Shown here one piece after another: positions 37,201 to 48,138 of a DNA stretch of 64,000 nucleotides. The notes under the pieces were generated by a model. It was given only the letters and a program-made list of their open reading frames with translations. It was not told the DNA's origin and ran no database searches. Position 1 is the first letter of the stretch. The number at the start of each line of letters is the position of its first letter. Origin of the DNA: Solenopsis invicta. Its lineage: Eukaryota > Arthropoda > Insecta > Hymenoptera > Formicidae. The stretch is from the NCBI RefSeq assembly GCF_016802725.1, contig NC_052671.1, forward strand, positions 512,501-576,500, in the 5' to 3' direction. A program made the translations under genes and the position numbers.

Positions 37201-38856
37201 GCGCCGTAAGTACAGCATAGTGGTATATCATTTGATAATCTGGCAAGATAAAAAGAAATATGAAATATTTTGTCTGTTAATAATTATTGCATTATACCTG
37301 GTGAATTCAAGTAATGCGACAAATGATAAATGTACGTGATATACTCGTCTAAACGTGTTAAAAAGTGTATATGGTTTTCTTTCTCTCTTCTATTAGATAT
37401 GTATTGGGCTACTTTGTTACAGTACATTTTATCTAAAAATAATTATGTTTTACTTATATTTTTAGCTTGTATAAATTGTGATATTTGTAGTTTCTATTTA
37501 GTTTATGATCAAGATCTAATAGTTTCTTTAGAAAGTTTTTTTTGTAATATAAAATGATTATTATATCTGCTTATCTTGTTGTTATTAACTTATATTTAAA
37601 TTTGACAAAACGATAGTCGTCAATTATCGCTCGACGTTATCTATATATTCTTTTTTCTTCTTAAATAAACATTCTTGTCTATTTTACTTTATATGACTCA
37701 TACGCAAATTGTACTGTAAATTATTTAGTATTCTAAATGTGCATATTTTTAAAATTTAAACTTATAAATATCCATTAGTAGGATGTATAAACGTAATAGA
37801 AGAAATATTTATACCTCAAAAAAAAAAAGTTAACGCAGTTATCACTATAAATCTTACACTACAGCTATATTAAATTATGACTGATCAGAAATAAAAAATT
37901 GAATATTTTTTTGCGCACCTCTCGAAATAAATTAATATCGTTTTCATCATTTATGCTACATAACATTTACTTATATTATTTATTTATTGGTATTGAAATA
38001 TTCAAATAATTTCGAATTTTTTTTCAAAATTTACAGAGCTAGATTACAATTTATAATAATTTGTCGATTATATTGTATATGCGTGATCTTTTTTAATAAA
38101 ATGTATTTTTCTATGTTTTAGGCAATGGTAGCTTGTTATCCCGGTCACGGTTCACATTATGTGAAACATGTGGATAATCCTAACCGAGACGGACGTTGCA
38201 TCACAGCCATATATTATCTTAATCGAGATTGGGACGTCAAGGTAAAATTTTATTCAATTTTGTTAAATTTTACGTATCAATATACATATGTTTAATTATA
38301 TGTATGACAATACGATAAATCCATGACATGTGCAATTGTGTCTAAAAAAGATATATGTCTACATATCATTATAAGTTATTTTTGTGGCTTTTCTTGTAAA
38401 TATCATAACATTTCAAGTAATTGGCTGTATCAAGACTTTGCAGGAATTTGAAATATAGCAATTTATATTTCTAATCGCTCTAGTTATGAAAATATAATTT
38501 TCTTTTCGATATCATAATTCATAACATTTGCTGTGATAAATCAAGAATATTAATAAGATCTTATATCATTTTTTAAGTAAAAGATTAAAATATAATTGTA
38601 TAACAAAATTCTTAAATTAATTTTTCTATGCACGCAGGAGAATGGCGGACTTTTGAGGATATTTCCTGAAGGTTGGCGCGATCAAGTAGCAAATATAGAA
38701 CCTTTGTTCGATAGGATATTATTTTTCTGGTCAGATAGGAGAAATCCACACGAGGTGCAACCAGCATTCAAGACGAGATATGCCATTACGCTTTGGTACT
38801 TCGATGCCGAAGAAAGAAATCAAGCTTGTCGAAGATATCAAAGAGAAAGTGCGTAA
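32103..38856 (+). CDS. EGLN1: HIF prolyl hydroxylase (Egl nine / PHD2 orthologue)
   Basis: Oxygen-sensing 2-oxoglutarate/Fe(II) dioxygenase that hydroxylates HIF-alpha for VHL-dependent degradation (Drosophila Hph/fatiga). Four exons, 32103-32517, 32786-33486, 38122-38241 and 38638-38856, join in frame to 484 residues. Residues 24-61 form a MYND zinc finger with Cys24, Cys27, Cys36, Cys39, Cys45, His49, His57 and Cys61. A Thr-rich linker (ACG repeat) follows. The catalytic domain starts near LDELLDKICQYVIRDMDKYG. Iron ligands are His388 and Asp390 (YVKHVDNPNRDGRC) and His450 (NPHEVQP). Arg459 (TRYAITLWYFD) binds 2-oxoglutarate. Spacing matches human His313/Asp315/His374/Arg383 to within one residue. 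Exon 1 ends in phase 1 (GCAG|GTATAT) and exon 2 begins GATTCTATTGCG across the joint. Intron 2 (4.6 kb) holds a MITE and a tRNA-like element. Probable poly(A) signals lie near 39569. Confidence 0.96.
34573..35387 (+). mobile_element. MITE family A, copy 2 (EGLN intron 2)
   Basis: Best-preserved ends of the family. The left end is TA|GAGGAGAAGAGGATATTATG and the right end is CATATTACCCTCTTCTCCTC|TA, giving TIRs of about 22 bp flanked by TA on both sides. The interior is collinear with copies 1 and 3. No transposase is encoded. It is in the same orientation as the host gene. Confidence 0.8.
35388..36516. other. EGLN intron 2, AT-rich, nothing coding
   Basis: Contains a 13-bp perfect hairpin at 35871-35903 (ATTTTTACAGCTG, loop TGTTATA, CAGCTGTAAAAAT). 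Otherwise nothing stands out. Confidence 0.5.
36517..36591 (+). ncRNA. tRNA-like Pol III element (tRNA relic or tRNA-derived SINE head)
   Basis: A box TGGCCGAAGTGG (36524-36535) and a consensus B box GGTTCGAATCC (36571-36581) lie 47 bp apart. The ends GCCTCAA and CTGAGGT can pair as an acceptor stem with one wobble and one mismatch. A TTTTT terminator follows at 36596. The T stem has mismatches and no good anticodon stem can be drawn, so it is probably not a functional tRNA. The D-arm resembles tRNA-Ser/Leu. It lies in EGLN intron 2, sense orientation. Confidence 0.55.
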
Positions 38857-40029
38857 CGATTAGAGACACGTATTTGGGATTTTTTTTCTATTTTTTTGTT
38901 AACTTTTTTTTTAATACAGCTAATAATTTTTGCTTGAAATATTTCAAGAGATCACTGTATTAAATTCAGTAAGTATGGGAAGTGGATAGCCTTTTATTTC
39001 ATGTGAAACAATGTTTACAAAAAAAAGAAAAAAAACGGAGCCCACGGTTATTGGAAGAGGGGGCGAGCTATTCAAAATGTTAAAAATTTTTAACGTTTAC
39101 TGAAAGCGTCAAGATTGAATGTTGTTATAATTGATAGACAATACCTCTTTTCCAGACGAAAAAAATAGTTGCCAATATTTTTGAAAGTCTATATATAAAA
39201 GAAAACTAGTTTGATTATTTAATGATAATAATCACTTATTTTTCGGTTAGAATCGGAATCTAAATGTTTTTAACAATCAACTTCAGAATTTTCTTCTATT
39301 ATATATTATTCTCGTCATAAAAGCCGTTGACATCTTCCATCTCTTTAATTTCGCCACCTAAAAACATTACATTGTATGCGTTCAACAGACTCAACAATTG
39401 AGTGAGCGCTCGCTGTTATTAGTTATTAGTGTATTTTTCTAGATCTAAAGGTCTGATTGGATGATCTAGAAGAATACCGTGTATTGTATCGAATTTATTA
39501 CAGTGGCCTCTTGGTCTGTAATGATTATAATGACGCTAATTTGTAATATGAAGATAGATTTTTAAAACGTTAAATAAAAATTGAATAAAATTTTTTTTCT
39601 TTATTTTATTGTAAATTATGCATTTATTTTAATAAGTAATTAGGGTACAATATTATAATTGATGACAATGATTTTTTGCATTTCATAAACTCTATTTATA
39701 AATACGATATAACGTAGCTTATAATTTTTTTAGGAGAACTGCATACGAAGAATAGTAGTTCGTGAGACACAGAGCGTGAGAAATCACTACGCCGTCCGAT
39801 TGGACTGAAGTTATACTTGTACATAAAATATTATGTATTATTATGTATTATGATAATTTTTGCAGGAGGAATTGAATAACGTATGAAGAAAATTACCGAA
39901 GACAATGCGTATTTGCAAGGAAGTGCAATAGACGTAAAAACGTACTTTTTTTTACAGATGGTACTGTAATATATGTGATGAGTTAATGTGTGTAGTTGTT
40001 GCAATTTATGCTTATATATACATATATGT
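38857..40029. other. EGLN 3' UTR and downstream intergenic DNA
   Basis: AT-rich. AATAAA-type signals at about 39569 and 39580 could end the EGLN transcript. Nothing else was recognised. Confidence 0.5.
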
Positions 40030-40876
40030 CAGGGTTGAGAAGTAATGCATTACTTATAATGCCGTTACCGTTTTTTTTTTTTGTGTTAAATGTAACAGTA
40101 ATGTTACATTTTTACATAATAACAAATTTTATCCTTATAAATGTATGATATAAGCTTATGGATCATGTTATGATTGATCAAAACCACTATAGATTTCATA
40201 TTGAACTGTTCAAGTAACAACAGTGATGTTAGCGATGTTCAAAGGGAAAAAAGTTAACAAAAAAAAAATAACAAAAGTGATAAATAAAATACATAGTATT
40301 ATCGCTTAATTATTACTTTGAACGAATTCACTACACAAACAAAATTAAAAACAATTTAAGCACGTATTTATTTCTACAAGAAAAATCTGCATGTAACTTA
40401 TTTTTTGGTATCACATTTAATATAAATGAATTTTTTGCTTAACAATTTTGATTTACAATTTTCGGCTAGATTCCTTGTCGACACCTATTGCCCGATTCCT
40501 TGTCGGTCACATGGAATAGCAACGACTTATCGATCATATATAAAGTCTAAACCGTAATATTGCGACAGGCGACTCAGTACATTTTCGATTATGATTAGCC
40601 AATTTGCTTACTAACTGCTTACATTGTTTTATATGCCACTAGCATTATTCTAATATCTTGTTTCCACAATGCTAAAAATCAGTTTGAGATCTCGAAGAAG
40701 ACAGAAAATTAAATCAAATCGCATTTGATTTAGCCAACTGACTAATGCGATTGTTCAGTCTCTCTCTGTCCAAAATCTTGGATTGATTTTTAGCATCGTG
40801 GACAGAAGGTTTCAATAACGAGTATTAGTAATGAGTCACTTTTAAAAAGTAACGGTTTTATAATGTTCCAACCCTA
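40030..40876. mobile_element. 847-bp non-autonomous hAT-type element, exact 8-bp TSD
   Basis: The left end is CAGGGTTGAGAAGTAATGCA and the right end reverse-complements to TAGGGTTGGAACATTATAAA. ATATATGT flanks both sides exactly (40022-40029 and 40877-40884). The YAGGGTTG terminus with an 8-bp duplication is characteristic of hAT elements. No transposase frame exists. A second inverted repeat lies inside at about 40645-40830, with TGCTAAAAATCA in both arms; it may be a nested element or a subterminal hairpin. Confidence 0.8.
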
Positions 40877-41998
40877 ATATATGTATACATATATATGAAA
40901 TTCTTTATTTCGATTTCTGAGATTCGACGTCACGTGTTTGCACTTCGTAATCTAGTATTTAAAATATCAAATTTGCTTCCTATATGTTTTGAAGAAAATA
41001 TTTGTGTCGATCATTAACTTCCGTTATGTAAAGTATTAACAATATTTAGAGCATGTTGCATTTGAAATATTTTAAACGAAATCATAGAGAATATAATGTA
41101 CAAAAAATTTCTTCCCGGAGTTTATTATTGCCGTTATACACACCTTGATTTCATATAAATTTATTTCCATATCTGTATGCGCCATTTTTTTAGCAATATC
41201 AAAGAAAGTAGATGCTAAAAAATAAATTTATATTGCTCACACAAAGTGTGATGTTAGTATTATCATGTTGTAATGTTATGATTGAACATTAACAACTCTG
41301 TACGCTTACAGAAAGATCATATTTGGTTCATTACGGCCAGTAATTGACTTATGCTTCCAGTGCAACAAATTGAAATAAATTGAGATAAATTGGGGCCCAG
41401 TCTGTACCTGTATAATGTTATGTATATTGCAAAATAGTAGAAATACTGTGTTTAATATTCTATGTATCTATTTATATGAATTGATAAGAAAGAATAAGCA
41501 TGCGCGTACCATCTGTGTCCATCTATGTATTCACAATCTGTTACACAATTCTATTAGTCATCTCAATGCGGGAAATACAAAAGAAAAATAGAAATAATTA
41601 GAAAAAGGTGTGTATTATGTTTATAACATTACAAATGTTCCATTTTAAAAATTGAAATTGTCGCCAAGTTATTTCTTAATATTTCCTATTGTATTAATGG
41701 ACACAGAGAATTAATTGTAAGAAATTATTCAGAGGTCCTTTGTGATTAAATTATTTTTGTCTCTTGGCTTTATAATTTAATTTGTTTCGCGTTTATACAT
41801 GGTGTCAAAAATTATAGTTTAAATGATCTATTATCAGCGCGTTTTCGAAATATTGTAAAAATAACCAAGATTTTGTTATTAAAACGAAATAAATATGTAA
41901 AATTATAAAAATTACTTATATTAATACCCAGTGTAGCTCTATACATTATCTAAATACAAAAAATTTGTTGTGATTTTTCACATAATTTTGTATTTTTA
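40877..41998. other. Intergenic DNA between EGLN and POLE2
   Basis: AT-rich; no coding sequence recognised. EGLN and POLE2 converge on this interval. Confidence 0.55.
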
Positions 41999-44310
41999 TT
42001 AAGCAACATTGGTGTCATTTGGAAGTTGACAATCTTGAATCTGATTGATAGCAGGCACATAAGCTTGAAACGAAAAATTGTTTTTTGAGAACATTCCAGG
42101 ATTTATCACGTAACAGTCAGAATAATTAGTTGTGTATGTTTCAAAATTATCAGCAATTACAATAAGATCTGGCGTCGGAAATATTTGTAAAGCATGATCA
42201 TATCTCCAATTTACAGGAACAACTTGAAGAGGCACAGGGGTCAAATGTGATTGGCTGATGATGGCTTTAGCAAACTGAAATTTGTGATAAATATTGTTAT
42301 GACATATTGAATTTTTTATAGCACTCAATATGTTTAACTGTACTTACATATTTAAAAAAATGTTCCTCTTTCGGAAAACGAAGCGCGTTCCTACACATCT
42401 TTGTTAACATATCTTCTCTTAATATTACAATTTCTTTTGTACAATACTGTATTCTACATGGATTTGTGGTAAAAATAGCATTTGGTATTACTTTTGTGAC
42501 TTCTTCAATAATGTATTTTGGCAAAGAAGGTTTTGGTAAAATTTTAGGAGAGCCTAAATCATGTGGGCCAGGTACAAAAACAAACTTGGAAGATTCTATT
42601 ACATTTGTATATTGTGCTATTATGTCAATCAAATTTTTAAAACCTGTTAGTAAAGCTTGCACACTAGTTGTATTTGTGGAGAAACTTAAGAAATGGCCAC
42701 ATAATACAAAAGCAATGGGAGGATAATCCATGTAACCTTCCAGTATTGTCTTAAATTTTTGTAAGATATGTGGAACATCCAACCATAATTCTGCTATAAA
42801 TACTATCATTCCGTCTTGGTCATTCTCTTCATGGACTCGTAACTTTTCTGACATTTTTAAAGATATATTATGTGGGCCACCAAATGTATTTGTATCGCCA
42901 AAGTCTGATCGCAAGCTTTCTGATGATTCTATTGGCGGAAGATTGATATTTTTTACATGTAATACATCATCCTTGTAAATACCATTAGCTATTACTATAC
43001 AGCCTTCCATGATAAAAGTATTTTGGAAATCTTATATATAAATAAGGAAAATAACGTTTTTTTCCCTATGTATATTAGCCATTGCTGTTACTGCTATATT
43101 TTAAATCTTATACTTTACTGGTATCTACATATATTTATATATTATACAGAGTATAATTTAAAAAAGTCAAATTAATGTCAACATTAATGAATAAAAACAT
43201 TTCATATAAATACATGGATCTGTAGATCTACTTTTTCAAAATATTTTTGAGATATAATTACAATAAAACACAATTTTTATTATGTAGTAAACATTACATT
43301 TTATCAATTCAATTTTATCATTATGCTCAAGATCCATATTAAGAGTATATTTTAATTCAAAAGTAATATTTCTTGAGAAAAAATATTACTATGCTTGCAT
43401 AATGTTTTGACAGCATTTTAAAATAAATTGAAACTTTCCATATATTTTGGAATAAATATATTTTTAAAATAAAACCAAATATTTTAAAATCTAGTAATTA
43501 TGAAAGGATATTGTATCGCTGAGATCAATCTTGACAGTTCCACTTGTATCCTCTAAATAATATTGATCTTCCATTAATTGTGTTATCAGACCCATTACGC
43601 ATACATTTCCTATTCTTAGCTCGCTTAATAAATATTCAATGGGTATTAAATTGGTCTCATTTGTTTGCTGTTTCTCAAATTTAGAAGACATAAATTGTTT
43701 ATGCCTTAGGGTTTTGTACCATGCCAGTTCGAAACGATGTTTAAAAACCAGTGATTTACATTGTGCTTCAGAACACGAGTTTTCATTGTCAATAATAAAT
43801 TTCTTTTTAGAAATGTCATACCTTATCTTTGGTATATCATATCCATTGATAACATTGAACACTGTTTCCGTGTCTTTCAATTTATTTGGCTCCAAGCATT
43901 CTTCTATAGCAATTTTTATATGTTCAGCTTTAACATGCGGATCACCCAAATTTTGAGCCAAGATCAATTCTATAATATGACTGAGCCAAGATTCACGTTC
44001 GTTTTCTGATATTTTTAACAGTTGCTTTGCAAGAGATACTCTAAGCTCTCTAGAAAAAAAAATTGAAAAAATAAAAAAATAAAATTTATCAACAAAATAA
44101 TTACATTAATATATGACCAGACACACATAAAAATATAAAGAAATAAGATAACTATAAAAAAATGTACTACTTATCTTTCACTATTAATTTGTTTAGACAT
44201 CATTTTTATTTGTAAAGTTCCTTAATTTAACAGAATACTTGCCTTGACAATACCAAGCCATATAATGAAAAATTTGTTTGAATCATCTGTACACATTTAC
44301 TGTCAGCCAT
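41999..44310 (-). CDS. POLE2: DNA polymerase epsilon subunit 2 (B subunit)
   Basis: Non-catalytic B subunit of the leading-strand replicative polymerase. Exons: 44310-44243 (MADSKCVQMIQTNFSLYGLV), 44049-43512, about 43031-42348 and 42274-41999, giving about 521 residues (human 527). The phosphoesterase-like B-subunit domain is plain: FVFVPGPHDLGSPKILPKPS, NAIFTTNPCRIQYCTKEIV, REDMLTKMCRN, SQSHLTPVPLQVVPVNWRYD and YVINPGMFSKNNFSFQAYVP. Intron 1 has a GC donor (AAG|GCAAGT) with phases that fit. Intron 2 starts ATATCCTTT, the U12-type donor, with a TTCCTTATT branch-like site 12 nt before a candidate 3' end. Its exact 3' border is unresolved by one base; 43031 keeps the frame and gives the human length. 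The stop codon overlaps an AATAAA (41995-42000). An E2F-type site lies upstream, and the microprotein gene is divergent. Confidence 0.93.
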
Positions 44311-45226
44311 TGTTACATATAACACACGTTACAAATCCACAATTGTAAGTAAACAATTATACACGGTGTTAAGAAATTAAACAAATACATTAAGTAGACA
44401 AAATTTTACTATACTATAAATTATCGAAAGAGAAATCATTTAATGTTATATCTCTAATCACCGTAATCACCATTACGCGTTTATCGCGGTCGCAGAAAAA
44501 GATTTAAGGTTAAGCGCTTTTCCTTTTCTCATTTCCCGCCTTCAAGCCTAAAGGCCGTATCATACCACGTATTGTCCAAGATTGGATGTTAGAATTTAAC
44601 CAACCAGATAATCTCATGTTTTCTTCTGATTGGTTAGATTCTTATTTCCAATGAGTCGTAAGATATAGACCTAATAATTGTGAAAACAACAATTGAAAAA
44701 TTGTTGCATCTAGAATCTGCTAGAATCGTTTGAATAACCGAACTAATTGGTGATAGTTGATTGAAAAACGAGGTATACGAATGTTGTGGTTGAATTATTC
44801 AAAAAACTATTAGAAAATTGCAAAAATTACTTAAAAGCAATCAAATTGTTCTCCAGTTGATGACTATCACTTGAATGCCTTTTCTAGCAAACACTAATAG
44901 GTTAGCTAATTTTATCATAAATTTATGGATGTATTAAGTTAAATCCGACTGTCTTATTTTCTTCCTTTTGTAATTTATTACACATTTTTTGTATATATAG
45001 TTATAAACTTTATTATGAATGTATTTTGCAAAAAACAAACAAATGATTTTTTGATGAACAATTTTGGATAATACAATTTTAGCCAGACATATTTATCTTG
45101 CCAGACCAATTATCTTGTATTTAACAGATATTTCTTTTTTATGTTACAGACAATATGCTATAGAGTAGATGTGAAACACAGGTGCTATCAAATTAAGATA
45201 TATCTGTATTACGAAAGGAACGTAAA
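44311..45226. promoter_or_regulatory. Divergent promoter region between POLE2 and the 58-aa microprotein
   Basis: The two start codons face away from each other across 916 bp. The POLE2-proximal part (44460-44580) is the least AT-rich and holds the E2F-type site. An acceptor-like TTTTTTATGTTACAG lies at about 45136-45150, so the microprotein may have a 5' non-coding exon. Confidence 0.5.
44532..44539 (+). promoter_or_regulatory. E2F-type binding site upstream of POLE2
   Basis: TTTCCCGC matches the E2F consensus TTTSSCGC exactly. It lies 222 bp upstream of the POLE2 ATG, within CATTTCCCGCCTTC. DNA replication genes are classical E2F targets, so S-phase control is plausible. A single 8-mer is weak evidence alone. 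Confidence 0.45.
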
Positions 45227-45403
45227 ATGCAGCCTGATATAAAAAAATCATTTTTGCAAAGGATGAACATTACCTACGTGGTCATAGTACCATTAATTAT
45301 AGGCCTTCACGTAGGTTGGTTTACTTTGCAGCAGCGTTATGTTCCAGTACTTGACAGACATGACCATCCACTAGTCAGATTATATAAGAGATTTACCTCA
45401 TAA
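45227..45403 (+). CDS. 58-residue single-pass membrane microprotein, unrecognised
   Basis: An open frame of 58 codons with a favourable start context (GTAAAATGC). Residues about 15-29 (ITYVVIVPLIIGLHV) form one hydrophobic segment. A basic N-terminus (KKS...QR) precedes it. The tail contains QQRYVPVLDRHDHPLVRLYK. The size and layout resemble small mitochondrial inner-membrane subunits or assembly factors, but I cannot assign a family. An acceptor-like site upstream and the divergent position relative to POLE2 suggest a real transcription unit. Stop TAA at 45401-45403, followed by TAATAA. It could still be a chance frame. Confidence 0.5.
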   Translation: MQPDIKKSFLQRMNITYVVIVPLIIGLHVGWFTLQQRYVPVLDRHDHPLVRLYKRFTS

Positions 45404-45565
45404 TAATGTTATGTATGTAAGTCTTAAATTGTTATTGTTAATAACATTTATATTTATCTTATAAAATTATACTCTAATTATAGTAAAACAAATCTGTTTT
45501 ATATTTGTATCTTTTACGTCTTGCATTTTTTTTTTCTTTAAAAATTTTAAACGTACCACAATTGT

Positions 45566-45590
45566 ATAGTAGAGAAGATGGTATTATGGC
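45566..45590 (+). repeat. Solo terminus related to MITE family A
   Basis: TAGTAGAGAAGATGGTATTA followed by TGGC resembles the TIR of family A (TAGAGGAGAAGAGGGTATTA). I cannot find a matching opposite end, so this is either a deleted copy or a diverged relative. Confidence 0.4.
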
Positions 45591-45936
45591 CCTTCTATTT
45601 ATATTTTCCACAATACCATTGTTAATATTTCAAAATTTTTGATTGAAAACTTAATGGTTACATTTATTAATGTATTCAAGACTCTATACGTGAAGTTATG
45701 AAATATTCATTACTTTAATGTTATTTGTAAAAATGTAACAACACTATATAATAGCTCAAAGAGAAATAGAAATGATAATGTGCCCTGTTGCAAAAATAGA
45801 TTTAAAAGATGATTTTGTTTAAAAATACAGTGTTTTGTGTTATAAAATTATATATTTATTCAAATTAAGGAGAAAATATTGCAGAATAAATGCAAACATA
45901 TGCATATTATACATCTTATGTATATAGACTGCAGTG

Positions 45937-46065
45937 CTAAAAATCTATAATACATGTAATATAAGTTATATATTAAAACTACAACTGATATATCAAAGTA
46001 GTTATTCAATAAATTGATTGTAGTTTTAATATATAACTTATATTACATGTATTATAGATTTTTAG
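45937..46065. repeat. Perfect 48-bp inverted repeat with 33-nt loop
   Basis: Arm 1 (45937-45984, starting CTAAAAATCTATAATACATG) is the exact reverse complement of arm 2 (46018-46065, ending CATGTATTATAGATTTTTAG). The spacer is 33 nt and AT-rich. A transcript in either direction would form a 48-bp perfect hairpin. No target duplication is evident. It could be a young palindromic MITE or a hairpin RNA source. Confidence 0.9.
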
Positions 46066-47114
46066 ACAATAACCTAGTATAATTTTTAAAGAATAACTTA
46101 GAATGTTGGTAATGTAGCTCATCAACAAGCATGTTGAATAAACTTTTCTTTCAAAGTTTTCATATGAGAATATGTTAATATATATTAAAAATGTGCATAG
46201 TATAATATGACTTCAAATTTCAGTTAACTTTATTTACAAAACAATAGCATTATAACGAAACTTGGCATAAATCGTCTTGAATACTTAGAGAACCTACAAA
46301 ACAAGAAAAATTAAAATTTTCTCATTGTATCTTCAATATTTTTCTCTTTATCATATGTTGTAATATTGGATATTCCTAGACAATACATAGTCTAAAATTG
46401 AGATATATCTTTTGCAAAAATATCTATAATATGTTTTTTTACATGTCTTTAAAAAGTCTTATATCCCGATTTTGAACTTTATATTGTCTGGGTTTTCATT
46501 AAAGTACAGGTAAAAATATACTACTTTTTATTGAAATAATTTTTTCATCCAGGTAGAAAATTGTCATTAAATTTTTTTTATTAGTTTCATATGCAATATA
46601 GAACCATATGTAATTTTTTTTTAGAATTTTTTTATTATTTTGAAATTGTAATATACTATAAGAAATTATATTCTAATTCACATAGGGGCTTAATAAGGGG
46701 CCGAATAAAATACAGAGCATTTTCCGACCTTTCCTCCCCCCAATAAAATTATAGGGGCGATGTCCTCTTAATAATTTTTATATTTTTGCTTTTTAACAAC
46801 AGCAAATAATTTTTGTAATACATTTTTAACAAAAGCAGAAAAATTTGTTTTGGGAAATGATACATTTCAACATAAAATTGTGGGATATTTTATTTCAGAC
46901 ATTGACAGCAAACGACTAATTCTGCATTGCAATATGTTGAATGAAAACATTCTACGAGAAAGAAAATTAAGTTTGACGTCAATGACCACTATGACGAAAT
47001 TTGCTGATGTAGTTTATTTGCTACAGTAGAAACAATATATAGTGGATTTGGTATAGTTAGTCAAGTTTATAAAATTAATTTTAACAATTCTTATAAGTAC
47101 GTGTACAGCGAAAC

Positions 47115-47160
<46 letters not shown>

Positions 47161-48138
47161 TTTAGGAGATTACTAACTTGTTTACAAAATACTATTATAA
47201 CACAATATTGTTTAAATTCTTTAAGCATTTTACATATACGTACGAAAGAAGCGATGAAATTAGATTTATGCTATTGCTGATGAATTTATTAATCGAAATA
47301 AAATTTGGTGTTCAAACTTTTTATAGAAAAAAAAAATTATTAAACTTTTTTTTCGATTTTGTGAAATATTCTTTATATTTTATTTTACATTAAAAAATGT
47401 ATTAAAAGAAATCTACATATTTCTGTACACTTTAATCTCTCTAACAATATAAAGACCTTAAAAAAAAAGGGTCATTTGAAATTTTACCGCTCTGCTATTG
47501 TAAAATGTTGTCCAAGTCAGTGCCTATGTCTAATTCTAATGAATATTGAAAAAATATACATCTTCAAGTATCTTTTAAACAAGTTCTATTATTTTTATTC
47601 GATTGATAGAAAAAAGCTATACTTTAGAGAGATACATTTTAATTTAATTAATATTGCTATTAATTTAATATGTATCTTTAAATATTTAATTTACATATAA
47701 AATTAAAATTATATTTTTTTATAAAAATACAATTTAAAAAATTAATAAATTACTATTATCTTTACTCTATATTTACGGATTCTATTTTATAATAAAGAGG
47801 GTTATTCAAACAATGTTACTCTTTTGCAAAGTAACCTCAGAATTTATAATAATTTATTATACTTGAAACACTTGTTGCTTACAGAATACGTATTATGTAT
47901 TAAAATAAGCATTTATACATGTTTTATATAAAACTTTTATTGTAAGAGATGTACATATGAATTGCACGCGTTTACTTTTCTCTATAATATGTATGAATAA
48001 AAATCTAAAGAAAATTCTATAGAAAAACAATGTGCTAGTACAAATTAAAAAAGAAGGTAATAACAATAATTCTATAAATTAACGTGAATATTCTCAAAAA
48101 GATTAGGAAAATATATATACAATCACAGAGGAGATTAA
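46066..48138. other. AT-rich intergenic DNA downstream of CDKL1
   Basis: No gene recognised. Contains a (TA)n run at about 47118-47152. Candidate CDKL1 poly(A) signals (TTTATT on plus) occur, for example, near 47935. Confidence 0.55.

Noticed and set aside
42298..42328. Extension of the last POLE2 exon upstream to an ATG at 42328
   Set aside because: Lies in the intron; the acceptor at 42274 joins HFFKY to FAKAIISQ in frame, as in other POLE2 proteins.
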